A stretch of DNA of 6,574 nucleotides from an uncultured Campylobacter sp. (GCF_938045625.1 NZ_CALIAV010000033.1:1-6574), one strand, 5' to 3'; positions 1 to 6,401 are shown, counted from the stretch's first letter. Made by a program: numbers and translations. The notes: a model not told the origin generated them from the sequence alone.

Positions 1-529
1 TAGGAAATCTAACTAAAACCGAGATCAAAAAGCCCGTATAGGCGCAGATCGCAACTGCAAAAACTAGCGTAAGCGCAAGAAGCAGCGGACGAAGCGCGTT
101 TACGATTTTCATCACAAGCTCGAAAAGCCCTTTTAAAAAGCTAAGATTGCGCGTCAAAAACTCTCTTAGGCAATCTTCAAACGCATAAAGGCAGGCCACG
201 AAGCTAAGCGGAATATAGACGCAAAGCGCCGCAACGCCCACGGACATAACCGAGGTGAAGTTATAGTTAATCAAAATTTTCCAGAAAAGCAGCGGCCTCT
301 CAAGATCGGCTACCAGGCAGACCATACCGAGTAAAATCGTGACGAAAGATAGCAGCGACGCGGCCTTAAATAGCGGCGCGCTCTCGGTTTGTTTTTTGTA
401 AAATTTGATGAGGATCGCGACTACCAAAGCGCCGCCGCTCATGCCCGCTAGCAAGAGATAGACCGCGATCGGCCAACCCCACTCCACGCCGTGCGAGAAG
501 GTCGCAGTGAAATTTATGGCTCCGTTCAT
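1..529 (-). CDS. mccD: MccD, NrfD/PsrC-like membrane quinol dehydrogenase subunit (partial, 3' end off window)
   Basis: The reading frame opens with ATG at 529-527, one base after the mccC stop (TGATATG junction), and stays open for 176 codons to the window edge. It is hydrophobic, with membrane segments at about residues 19-42, 57-75, 91-117 and 147-173. NrfD-family hallmarks are visible: AGMSGG (28-33) in helix 1, DLERP (75-79) after helix 2, and YTGFLIS (164-170) in helix 4. NrfD-type proteins are usually a little over 300 residues, so slightly more than half is seen. Family role: oxidise menaquinol in the cytoplasmic membrane and hand electrons to a four-cluster Fe-S partner, here MccC just upstream. 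Translation is probably coupled to mccC; the only Shine-Dalgarno-like stretch is G-rich DNA inside the mccC end. Family assignment is firm; the mcc-specific name rests on context. Confidence 0.9.
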   Translation of the reverse strand, partial: MNGAINFTATFSHGVEWGWPIAVYLLLAGMSGGALVVAILIKFYKKQTESAPLFKAASLLSFVTILLGMVCLVADLERPLLFWKILINYNFTSVMSVGVAALCVYIPLSFVACLYAFEDCLREFLTRNLSFLKGLFELVMKIVNALRPLLLALTLVFAVAICAYTGFLISVLVRFP

Positions 530-530
530 A

Positions 531-1214
531 TCACACCCCCAATCTAACCGCAGGAATATAGCGCAGGCTCGGCTTCGTGCCGCACTCAGGATGCATGCGT
601 AGGCTGTCTTTTACGCGAAGTAGCTGGCTGATGTGCGAGTTTTCGTCGTTTAGATCGCCAAATACGATCGCCTCGTATCTGCACGCCTCAATGCAGGCAG
701 GCTCGCGACCGTCTTTTAAATTCGTATCCAAGCAGAAGTTGCAGCTCTCTGCGGCTCTTGTTTCGTGGTTTATGAAGCGCACGTCGTAAGGACAGGCTAC
801 GATGCAGTATTTACAGGCGATGCAGTCGTCGGTGTTCATCGTCGTGATACCTGTTTTTTCGTCCTTGTGACAGGCTTTTGTAGGACATACGGTCACGCAC
901 GGCGCGTCCTCGCACTGCTGGCAGGAAACCCTGACGTAGCGCTTTTCTTTCAAATTTAGCGGATCGGTTTTATCCTGGATAAAAAGCCTCATTTGACCTT
1001 TCGGAACCAAATTTACCTTTTTACAGGCGATCTCGCAATCGGTACAGCCCACGCATTTGTTCTGATCAAAGATCATGCCGTAGTGCGGCTTTTTGCCGTT
1101 TTCCGTTTGGGCGTCTAAATTTATACTCTTGCCCAGTACGCTAGTCGCTCCCGCAACCGCCGCGCCAGAAGCAAGGAATTTAAAAAACGTCCTTCTTGTA
1201 TTTTGTTCTTTCAT
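531..1214 (-). CDS. mccC: MccC, Tat-exported four-[4Fe-4S] electron transfer protein (NrfC/PsrB type)
   Basis: Periplasmic ferredoxin-like subunit that should carry electrons from MccD to the cytochrome MccA. I chose the ATG at 1214 (227 residues) because GGAG lies 6 bases upstream of it; the in-frame ATG at 1226, adding four residues (MEKN), has no good Shine-Dalgarno. Numbered from the 1214 start, a twin-arginine signal begins near residue 6 (TRRTFFK) followed by an Ala/Gly-rich hydrophobic stretch, so export is folded and via Tat. Sixteen cysteines fall into four groups: C54/57/60/64, C98/101/106/110, C131/134/137/141 and C158/161/174/178, the pattern of DMSO-reductase-family electron transfer subunits with four [4Fe-4S] clusters. 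Length fits NrfC-like proteins. It follows mccB by a short gap and abuts mccD. A generic NrfC/PhsB label would also fit the sequence; the octahaem MccA neighbour makes MccC the better name. Confidence 0.92.
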   Translation of the reverse strand: MKEQNTRRTFFKFLASGAAVAGATSVLGKSINLDAQTENGKKPHYGMIFDQNKCVGCTDCEIACKKVNLVPKGQMRLFIQDKTDPLNLKEKRYVRVSCQQCEDAPCVTVCPTKACHKDEKTGITTMNTDDCIACKYCIVACPYDVRFINHETRAAESCNFCLDTNLKDGREPACIEACRYEAIVFGDLNDENSHISQLLRVKDSLRMHPECGTKPSLRYIPAVRLGV

Positions 1215-1220
1215 ATTCTT

Positions 1221-1224
1221 CTCC
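1221..1224 (-). promoter_or_regulatory. Ribosome binding site deciding the mccC start
   Basis: GGAG on the minus strand, 6 bases before the ATG at 1214-1212. It overlaps the codons just after the competing upstream ATG (1226-1224), which has only an AT-rich leader ending in ATACGG before it. This favours the shorter MccC product. Confidence 0.55.
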
Positions 1225-1250
1225 ATCCGTATGGATTAAATATCCTAAAT

Positions 1251-2063
1251 TTATCTACCAACGCTACTTCCGTGGCTATGCGCACCATGGAAATTTCGCG
1301 GCTGAGTTTCGCTTAGTTTTTTGGCTGCGCCGGCTAGCTCGCCAGGTTTTAGCGCCTTTACTAGCTCGACTTCAAAAATCAGCGTCGAGCCGCCCGGTAT
1401 CTCGTCTGCGCCCTCGTCTCCGTAAGCTAGGTGAGACGGGATGACGAATTTATATTTTGAGTTACCGTTCATCATCATGAGGCCTTCTTGTAGGCCGTCT
1501 ATTAAATTTACCATAGAAAGGATCGCAGGCTCGTTTCTAGAGTACGTATCGTCAAAAACTTTGCCGTTTATGAGGTAGGCTTTGTAGTTTAGCGCGACTA
1601 CGCTCTCAGGTCTTGGCTTATCGCCGTCGCCGACAGCCATGACTTCGTACTGAAGCCCTGATTTAGTCGTTTTGACCTTTTTGTTTTTGGCGTTTTTCGC
1701 CATAAATTCTTCGCCCTCTTTTAAATTTTTTTCAAGCGCTTTTTTTAGCGCGTTTTGGGTTAGCTTATTTAGTTTTTCATCCCTTTGATTAAGCAGGGAG
1801 ATTATTTCTTCGTCCGTTAGTTTTTGTTCTTTTTTAAAGGCATCGGCAAAGCCGTCTAAAAGAGCCTTGCTGTCAAATTTAACGCCTAGGCTTTCTTGTT
1901 TTTTTAGTTGTGCGGAGATATATGTTCCGGTTGAAATTCCGATACTGTATGATTCTTTTTGCTCTTGCGTCATCGCCTCTTTATCCGCCGCGCTAGCGCA
2001 CAAGACGCAACCGGCCGTTAGGCAGAGAGCTAAAAGCGGGTTTTTGCTAAATTTAAAACGCAT
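1251..2063 (-). CDS. mccB: MccB, periplasmic FKBP-type peptidyl-prolyl cis-trans isomerase
   Basis: A 270-residue foldase with Mip/FkpA architecture. Residues 1 to about 25 are a Sec signal peptide (basic start, Leu/Cys/Ala core, probable cleavage near ASA-AD). A helical FKBP_N-like dimerisation region spans about 30-125, and an FKBP domain about 135-238. Relative to FKBP12, pocket positions are Y160, F170, D171 and Y214 (LAYG), with IPGGSTLIFEVEL at the end of the domain; the pocket tryptophan is Leu191. A basic tail ends with H259, H262 and H264 among Gly/Ser. An AAGG Shine-Dalgarno lies 8 bases before the ATG. The gene follows mccA by 55 bases that hold a stem-loop and precedes mccC. By context it probably assists folding or haem loading of MccA, as proposed for the W. 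succinogenes homologue; that role is inferred. Cys19 sits in a poor lipobox (TAGC), so lipidation is possible but not favoured. Confidence 0.92.
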   Translation of the reverse strand: MRFKFSKNPLLALCLTAGCVLCASAADKEAMTQEQKESYSIGISTGTYISAQLKKQESLGVKFDSKALLDGFADAFKKEQKLTDEEIISLLNQRDEKLNKLTQNALKKALEKNLKEGEEFMAKNAKNKKVKTTKSGLQYEVMAVGDGDKPRPESVVALNYKAYLINGKVFDDTYSRNEPAILSMVNLIDGLQEGLMMMNGNSKYKFVIPSHLAYGDEGADEIPGGSTLIFEVELVKALKPGELAGAAKKLSETQPRNFHGAHSHGSSVGR

Positions 2064-2084
2064 AAATTTTACCTTATTAAATTT

Positions 2085-2109
2085 GGACGCCGCAAAAATC
2101 GCGGCGTCC
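2085..2109 (-). other. Intercistronic stem-loop between mccA and mccB
   Basis: GGACGCCGC and its exact complement GCGGCGTCC form a perfect, GC-rich 9-bp stem around a 7-base loop. It starts 9 bases past the mccA stop codon and ends 21 bases before the mccB start. On the minus-strand transcript the stem is followed by AAAUUUAAUAAGG rather than a U-run, so it is not a textbook intrinsic terminator. An mRNA-stabilising hairpin, or a partial terminator lowering mccB-D output relative to mccA, fits better. The structure is seen; its role is inferred. Confidence 0.6.
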
Positions 2110-2118
2110 GTAATCGCA

Positions 2119-4185
2119 TCATAAATTGTTGTTTATGATTCTTTGGGCTTCTTTGATGTACTCTTTAGAAGCATCAAGTCTTTGTTTTGTGTATTTAAAG
2201 CCGTGCATACCCCATGAGCCGTCTTTTTGTAGCAAGTCGACAGTGTCTTGCGCTTTTTCGATTAGCTCATAAACTCTTGTCTTATCGCTAGGACTTAGTT
2301 TCTTAGTTTCTAAGATAGCGTAAAGTCCCTCGATACCGATTTTGACTTGAGAGAAGTCGTTTTTAACAGGGGTTTGCCATCCCATTACTTCGTCGTAAAC
2401 CTGTTTTTGGTTCTTGAAGTGTAGGGTAGGTTTTAACTCAGATAGTACCGGGCTGTGGCAGCCTTTAGTATCTTGCATATCTTTATCCGCCCAAGATGTT
2501 CTAGCGCACGCCCACATTAGGTCAACGAAGTTGTGTCCGTTTTTATCTCTTTGGAAGTGCCAATCTTTAGCGTCTCTTGGTCCTTTAGCAGCATCGCCCG
2601 CAACTAGAGATTTTCTAGCAGGATCTACGTCGATTTTCCAGATGTGAGATCTTCTTTGAGTATCGAATCCAGCGTTGTCTTGGAACTGGATAGCGTAGAA
2701 GTTCTCGCAGCTCATCATGAATGGCATATGGCAAGATGCGCAAGTGTTATCTTTATGCGTATCGGCTCTAGAAGCGATATATGCTTGCTCTTTGTGGCAA
2801 TCTTGACAATCTTTTCTGATTTTTGGTTTAGTGTAAAGCGCACTTAGGTAGCCTTGCTCTGAGTTATAGTTTACGCCTTTGATAGTCTTATCGCCTACAA
2901 CCGGACCCGTGTTATCGTGTGGATCGTGGCAAGTGGTGCAGCGCATGCCTTTATCGTAGTGAGCGGTAAAGTATGATTGTGAACCCTCAGATCCGCATCC
3001 TGGTCCCATTGATTTAAATTTAGAGCTTAGAGATAGGTCAAGCTTGCCTTGGTTTAGAGGATTGGCTCTGGCTAGGTCTGGGCTATAGTTAAATCTTTGG
3101 TGACAGCGTTCGCAGTTTGATGTTCTAAAGTTTGTAGCTCCGTCAAGGTGACCGCCGGCTCCGTGACACTCCTCACAGCTTACGCCTTTAGAGATAGTGT
3201 GTTTTTGAAGCTCTTTAGCGTTACCTAGAGCCGCATAGAACTCTTTCTTAGTTTTAAAGTCAAATTTGAACGGGTGGCAAACTTCGCAGTAAGAGCCGTT
3301 TGCTTGGAAGAACATTGACTTTTTGTATTTAGCGGCGTATGAGGCTAGACCTCTGACGTAGCCGCCGTTATCGCCGTAATCAGCTAGAGTTTCTGGGAAA
3401 TCAGGAACGAAATCTTTGATTTTCTTAACTGTTTCAGGAGTTAAATTTAACGCCCAAGTTCTTTGGAATTGGTTGCCGCCGGCTACGACTTGACCCGTGC
3501 CGTCTCGTAGCAAACCGCCCTCTACGTGGTAAGTTCCTCGCAAAAGCCACGCGTCTACGTAGCCGAATTTGGTTCTTAGGTGTCCTACGGTCGCGTAAAT
3601 AACGTCCGGAGTAATACCTTGAGGCAAGATGGACGCAGTATCTGGGCTAAATACCGGATCGGTTAGGTTGTTGTTAACCTCCGGGTGCTCGCCGGGGAAG
3701 CGGATAGTAGTGGCGTGGCGCGATCTGCTCCATACCTCGTACTGCGCAGGGTGGCACTCGCCGCACTTTTCGGATCCTACGAATTTGTTAGGAAACTGCA
3801 AAGACGAACCCGCAGGTATCCTATACATCATAGAGCTGTAGCCTTTACCGCCGTCTCTTTTACTAGCTTTTGACATGTCAAAGCCGTGACCTTCGGCAAG
3901 CCACTCAAGTCCACGGTCGTGAACGTCTAGTTTACCGACTGTTTTACCGCCGTATTTTGTGAAAATAGGGTGGTTTTTAAACAGCCACTCATACATCTCT
4001 TGCTCTTCTACGATGTAGTCTTGCAAGGATATTACGCCTCTAGTTTGAAGCGTGCCTTTTGGGTTTGCTATGACGTCTCGCGCTTGTTGAGACATCTGCA
4101 TGTTGTGTTCTTCGCAACAGGCTTGCGATGCGAAGACGCTAACGCCCATAAGCAAACCTAATAAGGTTTTACTTAAATTCCTCAT
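2119..4185 (-). CDS. mccA: MccA, octahaem cytochrome c sulfite reductase
   Basis: Periplasmic terminal reductase, 688 residues, that reduces sulfite to sulfide with six electrons. A Sec signal peptide covers about residues 1-22 (FASQA, then CC). Seven CXXCH motifs start at C141, C300, C337, C358, C416, C460 and C482. The eighth is the diagnostic CX15CH: C560, C576, H577, with TKGCH at its end. C397 and C493, outside any haem motif, are 96 residues apart; I recall the Cu(I) ligands of W. succinogenes MccA as Cys399 and Cys495, the same spacing. Applying that two-residue offset, the active-site residues I recall (Tyr123, Lys208, Tyr285, Arg366, Lys393) fall on Y121, K206, Y283, R364 and K391, all conserved. 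The long helical C-terminus is typical of the multihaem nitrite/sulfite reductase superfamily. The start has AAGGAGG 5 bases upstream. Phe codons are mostly TTC, unlike mccS, suggesting high expression. CX15CH haem attachment normally needs a dedicated CcsA1-type synthase, which is not in this window. Confidence 0.97.
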   Translation of the reverse strand: MRNLSKTLLGLLMGVSVFASQACCEEHNMQMSQQARDVIANPKGTLQTRGVISLQDYIVEEQEMYEWLFKNHPIFTKYGGKTVGKLDVHDRGLEWLAEGHGFDMSKASKRDGGKGYSSMMYRIPAGSSLQFPNKFVGSEKCGECHPAQYEVWSRSRHATTIRFPGEHPEVNNNLTDPVFSPDTASILPQGITPDVIYATVGHLRTKFGYVDAWLLRGTYHVEGGLLRDGTGQVVAGGNQFQRTWALNLTPETVKKIKDFVPDFPETLADYGDNGGYVRGLASYAAKYKKSMFFQANGSYCEVCHPFKFDFKTKKEFYAALGNAKELQKHTISKGVSCEECHGAGGHLDGATNFRTSNCERCHQRFNYSPDLARANPLNQGKLDLSLSSKFKSMGPGCGSEGSQSYFTAHYDKGMRCTTCHDPHDNTGPVVGDKTIKGVNYNSEQGYLSALYTKPKIRKDCQDCHKEQAYIASRADTHKDNTCASCHMPFMMSCENFYAIQFQDNAGFDTQRRSHIWKIDVDPARKSLVAGDAAKGPRDAKDWHFQRDKNGHNFVDLMWACARTSWADKDMQDTKGCHSPVLSELKPTLHFKNQKQVYDEVMGWQTPVKNDFSQVKIGIEGLYAILETKKLSPSDKTRVYELIEKAQDTVDLLQKDGSWGMHGFKYTKQRLDASKEYIKEAQRIINNNL

Positions 4186-4190
4186 TGCGC

Positions 4191-4197
4191 CCTCCTT
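4191..4197 (-). promoter_or_regulatory. Strong ribosome binding site of mccA
   Basis: AAGGAGG on the minus strand, 5 bases before the mccA ATG. It is the best Shine-Dalgarno in the window and supports both the start choice and strong translation of the catalytic subunit. Confidence 0.85.
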
Positions 4198-4245
4198 ATA
4201 AATTTTGGATCTAAAATCAAAAAGATTTCATACTGATAATGCTAT

Positions 4246-4270
4246 CGTAAAAAGGGGGCGAAAAAAGGGG
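4246..4270 (-). promoter_or_regulatory. Tandem C4T5-6 direct repeat upstream of mccA, candidate regulator site
   Basis: On the minus strand CCCCTTTTTTCG (4270-4259) and CCCCTTTTTACG (4257-4246) are direct repeats with one mismatch in 12 and a 13-base period. They lie 61-85 bases upstream of the mccA ATG in the 97-base mccS-mccA gap (4186-4282). Tandem direct half-sites are how OmpR-family regulators usually bind DNA, and the adjacent mccR encodes one. The rest of the gap is AT-rich; CATTAT (4240-4235) and TATGAA (4232-4227) are only weak -10 candidates, and I see no convincing -35, sigma-54 or sigma-28 promoter. The repeat is seen; binding by MccR is inferred. Confidence 0.45.
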
Positions 4271-4282
4271 AAATTTAATAAA

Positions 4283-5722
4283 TTATGAATTTTTAAATTT
4301 AATAGTAAATACTACGCCGTTATTTATATTTTGCGCGTAAATTCGGGCGTTATTTTTTTCGGCTATCACCTTACTCATATATAGCCCAAGCCCGCTGCCT
4401 GACTTTTTCGTAGTAAAATGCGGCTTGAAAATTTTATTTATCGCGGCTTTATCTATACTGCCGGCGTTATTTTCGAGCGTTATCGCGCGTTCTCCGTTTT
4501 GCAAAAGGGCGGTTATTAAAATTTGCATTCGGTTTGCCTGCGCTCGCTCTTGCGGCAGATTTAAAAATGCTTCTTTGGCATTATTTATAATGTTAATTAA
4601 AATTTGAATAAGCTCATTTATGTTGCCGTAAAGCGTAAAATTTTCTTTTATCTCAACTTTTACGTCGATGACATGCCTTTTTAGCGTCGCGTTTAAAATT
4701 TTACAAGCCTGCTCTATGGCCTGTTTTACCTCAAATTCGCTCTTTGGCATATTTGGATTAAAGAAATTTTTAAAATCCTCGATGGTGTCAGACATAAATT
4801 TGACTTGCTCGTTTGCCTCCTCGATAGCCTCTTTTAGCCTCTGTTCGCTTAGTTTGCCTCGCTCGGAGTAAAGCTCCAAATTTACCAGAGTCGAGCTGAT
4901 TTGCGCTAGAGGCTGACGCCACTGGTGCGAGATATTGCCGATCATTTCGCCCATCGAGGCCAGGCGGCTTTGATTTATCATCAAAAGCTCGTTTTGCAGC
5001 TTGGTTTTTTCGTTGCCTTTGTGGATTTTGTAAACGAAAAATAAAAACGCCGCAAAGATCGCCGTGATCGCCACGCCACTAACGATAAACTCCTGTTTAT
5101 GATAAAGCAAAATACTTTTTACCGGGATTTTAAAGCTTACCATCGCTATCGTGTCGCCGACTTTGCCCTCGAAATTATTTAAATTTCCGTATTGTTCGAG
5201 CATTTTTTTAGGCGCGCTGTTTATGTTGTGACACTCGACGCATGACGGGTGGGAGTTTTTGATCGGAAGGCCGACGAAAAAGTACGAGGCGTTTTGATCT
5301 TTGATTACGTCAGAGTAGACCTCGTATTTGCCCTCCTTAAACCCTTCTAAAATTTCATTTTCGAATTCCGTGCCTTCGTGTTCGGGATTTAGCGGATTCG
5401 TCGCCGTTAGCCTGTAGTCGTAGTTTATGTTTTTTTTAGCGAGCTGGATTTTGTAAATTTGACGCGTGATGTATGACGAGGACATGAGTCTGGGATCAAA
5501 AAGGTCTTTGTCTATGACGCCGCCGTCTTTTAACTCTTCTATGAGCGGGCGCTGGATGGTAGAGATATAGTCGCGTATGCCGTTCATCGCGTCAAGTACG
5601 TAAAATGCCTCCTGCCTGGCGTCCTTTAGCGCAAGATCGCGGTAAAAGTTAAAAACCAAAACTGTAATGGCGCCGTACAAAACGACGAGCAGCAGGATGA
5701 TAAATTTAAATTTGGACTTCAC
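4283..5722 (-). CDS. mccS: MccS, membrane histidine kinase with periplasmic c-type haem sensor domain
   Basis: A 479-residue sensor kinase paired with MccR. TM1 is about 6-26, a periplasmic domain spans about 27-208, and TM2 is about 211-231. The periplasmic part looks like a Tll0287-like/DUF3365 haem domain: YDYRLTATNPLNP (101-113), then FFVGLPI and a c-type haem motif CVECH (C161, C164, H165), ending with a VSFKIP strand. The kinase core has an H-box ISHQWRQPL (phospho-acceptor H266), an N-box around N377/N381 (NIINNAKEA), an F-box near FKPHFTTK and a G2 box GSGLGL (442-447). The G1 box is unusual: ENNAGSI (417-423) where EDNAGGI is typical, so the adenine-contacting Asp is Asn. The start is GTG at 5722-5720, inside the mccR end, with AGGA 7 bases upstream; an ATG two bases earlier is followed at once by TGA. 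The signal could be sulfite or a related sulfur or redox cue, but the ligand cannot be read from sequence. Confidence 0.9.
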   Translation of the reverse strand: MKSKFKFIILLLVVLYGAITVLVFNFYRDLALKDARQEAFYVLDAMNGIRDYISTIQRPLIEELKDGGVIDKDLFDPRLMSSSYITRQIYKIQLAKKNINYDYRLTATNPLNPEHEGTEFENEILEGFKEGKYEVYSDVIKDQNASYFFVGLPIKNSHPSCVECHNINSAPKKMLEQYGNLNNFEGKVGDTIAMVSFKIPVKSILLYHKQEFIVSGVAITAIFAAFLFFVYKIHKGNEKTKLQNELLMINQSRLASMGEMIGNISHQWRQPLAQISSTLVNLELYSERGKLSEQRLKEAIEEANEQVKFMSDTIEDFKNFFNPNMPKSEFEVKQAIEQACKILNATLKRHVIDVKVEIKENFTLYGNINELIQILINIINNAKEAFLNLPQERAQANRMQILITALLQNGERAITLENNAGSIDKAAINKIFKPHFTTKKSGSGLGLYMSKVIAEKNNARIYAQNINNGVVFTIKFKNS

Positions 5723-6401
5723 ATAGATATCCTACGCCGTATAAATTTCTGATCGTGTCCTTGCCGATTTTTCGGCGCAGTTCTTTTACGATGGTTTTGA
5801 TGGCTTCTTTGGTCGGCTGTTCAAATTCCCACATGTAGTCAAACAGCTGCTCGTAAGTGATCGTTTGATTTTTGTTGTTTAAAAAATACTCCAAAAGCTT
5901 GCTCTCGCTTTTGGAGAGGTGACAGGCCTCTTCCTTTATATATATGATTTTTTTGCTAAAGTCGTATTTGAGGTCGTCGTTGATACTAAACATCGGCGTA
6001 TGGTCGATAAGCTCCATCGCGACGTCTTCTAGCGCCTTTATAAAAGTGTCTTTGTCATAAGGTTTTGAGAGATATCTCGTGATCTTTAGCTCAACCGCAC
6101 GCCACAAATACTCCTGCTCGGTATGGCTTGAGATGATTACGATCGGGATTTTGCGGTTTGCACAGCGGATCTTTTTTGCTACCTCTAGACCGTCCATGTG
6201 TGGGACGCTAACATCTAGGACGAGCGCGTCGTATGAGCCGCTCATAGCCTCGTCTAGCGCCTCGATACCGTCGCTTACGCCTTTTACTTCGGCAAAAAAC
6301 AGCTCAAGGGAGTCGATCATATTTTTTAATATATAAGGTTCGTCTTCTAAGCAAAGGACTTTTTTGTTGGATAAAACGTCTAAAACGGAGTAATCTTGCA
6401 T
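5706..6401 (-). CDS. mccR: MccR, OmpR/PhoB-family response regulator
   Basis: A 231-residue cytoplasmic transcription regulator. The receiver domain (about 13-130) has the acidic pair E19/D20, phospho-acceptor D63 (VLDVSVP), S91 as the switch Ser/Thr and K113 (LSKP). The DNA-binding winged helix-turn-helix (about 140-229) contains LSKSESKLLEYF, the recognition-helix region with TIVKELRRKIG, and the wing motif IRNLYGVGYL typical of Trans_reg_C. It is the first gene of the pair and overlaps mccS by 17 bases, so the two are almost certainly co-translated as cognate partners. Its Shine-Dalgarno is weak (GAG 6 bases before the ATG). By position and W. succinogenes precedent it probably controls mccABCD. 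Binding to the repeats upstream of mccA is a prediction. Confidence 0.92.
   Translation of the reverse strand: MQDYSVLDVLSNKKVLCLEDEPYILKNMIDSLELFFAEVKGVSDGIEALDEAMSGSYDALVLDVSVPHMDGLEVAKKIRCANRKIPIVIISSHTEQEYLWRAVELKITRYLSKPYDKDTFIKALEDVAMELIDHTPMFSINDDLKYDFSKKIIYIKEEACHLSKSESKLLEYFLNNKNQTITYEQLFDYMWEFEQPTKEAIKTIVKELRRKIGKDTIRNLYGVGYLCEVQI
5730..5733 (-). promoter_or_regulatory. Ribosome binding site for the GTG start of mccS
   Basis: AGGA on the minus strand inside the last codons of mccR, 7 bases before GTG at 5722-5720. It decides the mccS start, since no in-frame ATG lies nearby. Confidence 0.55.

Noticed and set aside
577..959. Plus-strand open frames opposite mccC
   Set aside because: They lie antisense to a gene with complete Fe-S cluster motifs, show no domain features and have no matching regulatory signals; the same holds for the plus-strand frames opposite mccA, mccB, mccS and mccR.
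1236..1248. Small inverted repeat in the mccB-mccC gap
   Set aside because: Only four base pairs around a five-base loop; expected by chance in AT-rich DNA, and no T-run follows.
4115..4126. Lipoprotein signal at the MccA N-terminus (SQACC)
   Set aside because: There is no Leu/Val/Ile at -3 and Gln sits at -2, so signal peptidase I cleavage after SQA is more plausible; known MccA is soluble and periplasmic.
4254..4258. Run of five G as a phase-variable homopolymer tract
   Set aside because: Campylobacter contingency tracts are usually about eight or more G; five is too short to slip often. It is better explained as part of the tandem repeat.
4271..4304. Direct repeat AAATTTAATA at 4271-4280 and 4295-4304 around the mccS stop
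   Set aside because: Built on the AAATTT word abundant across the window; no reason to see a separate element.
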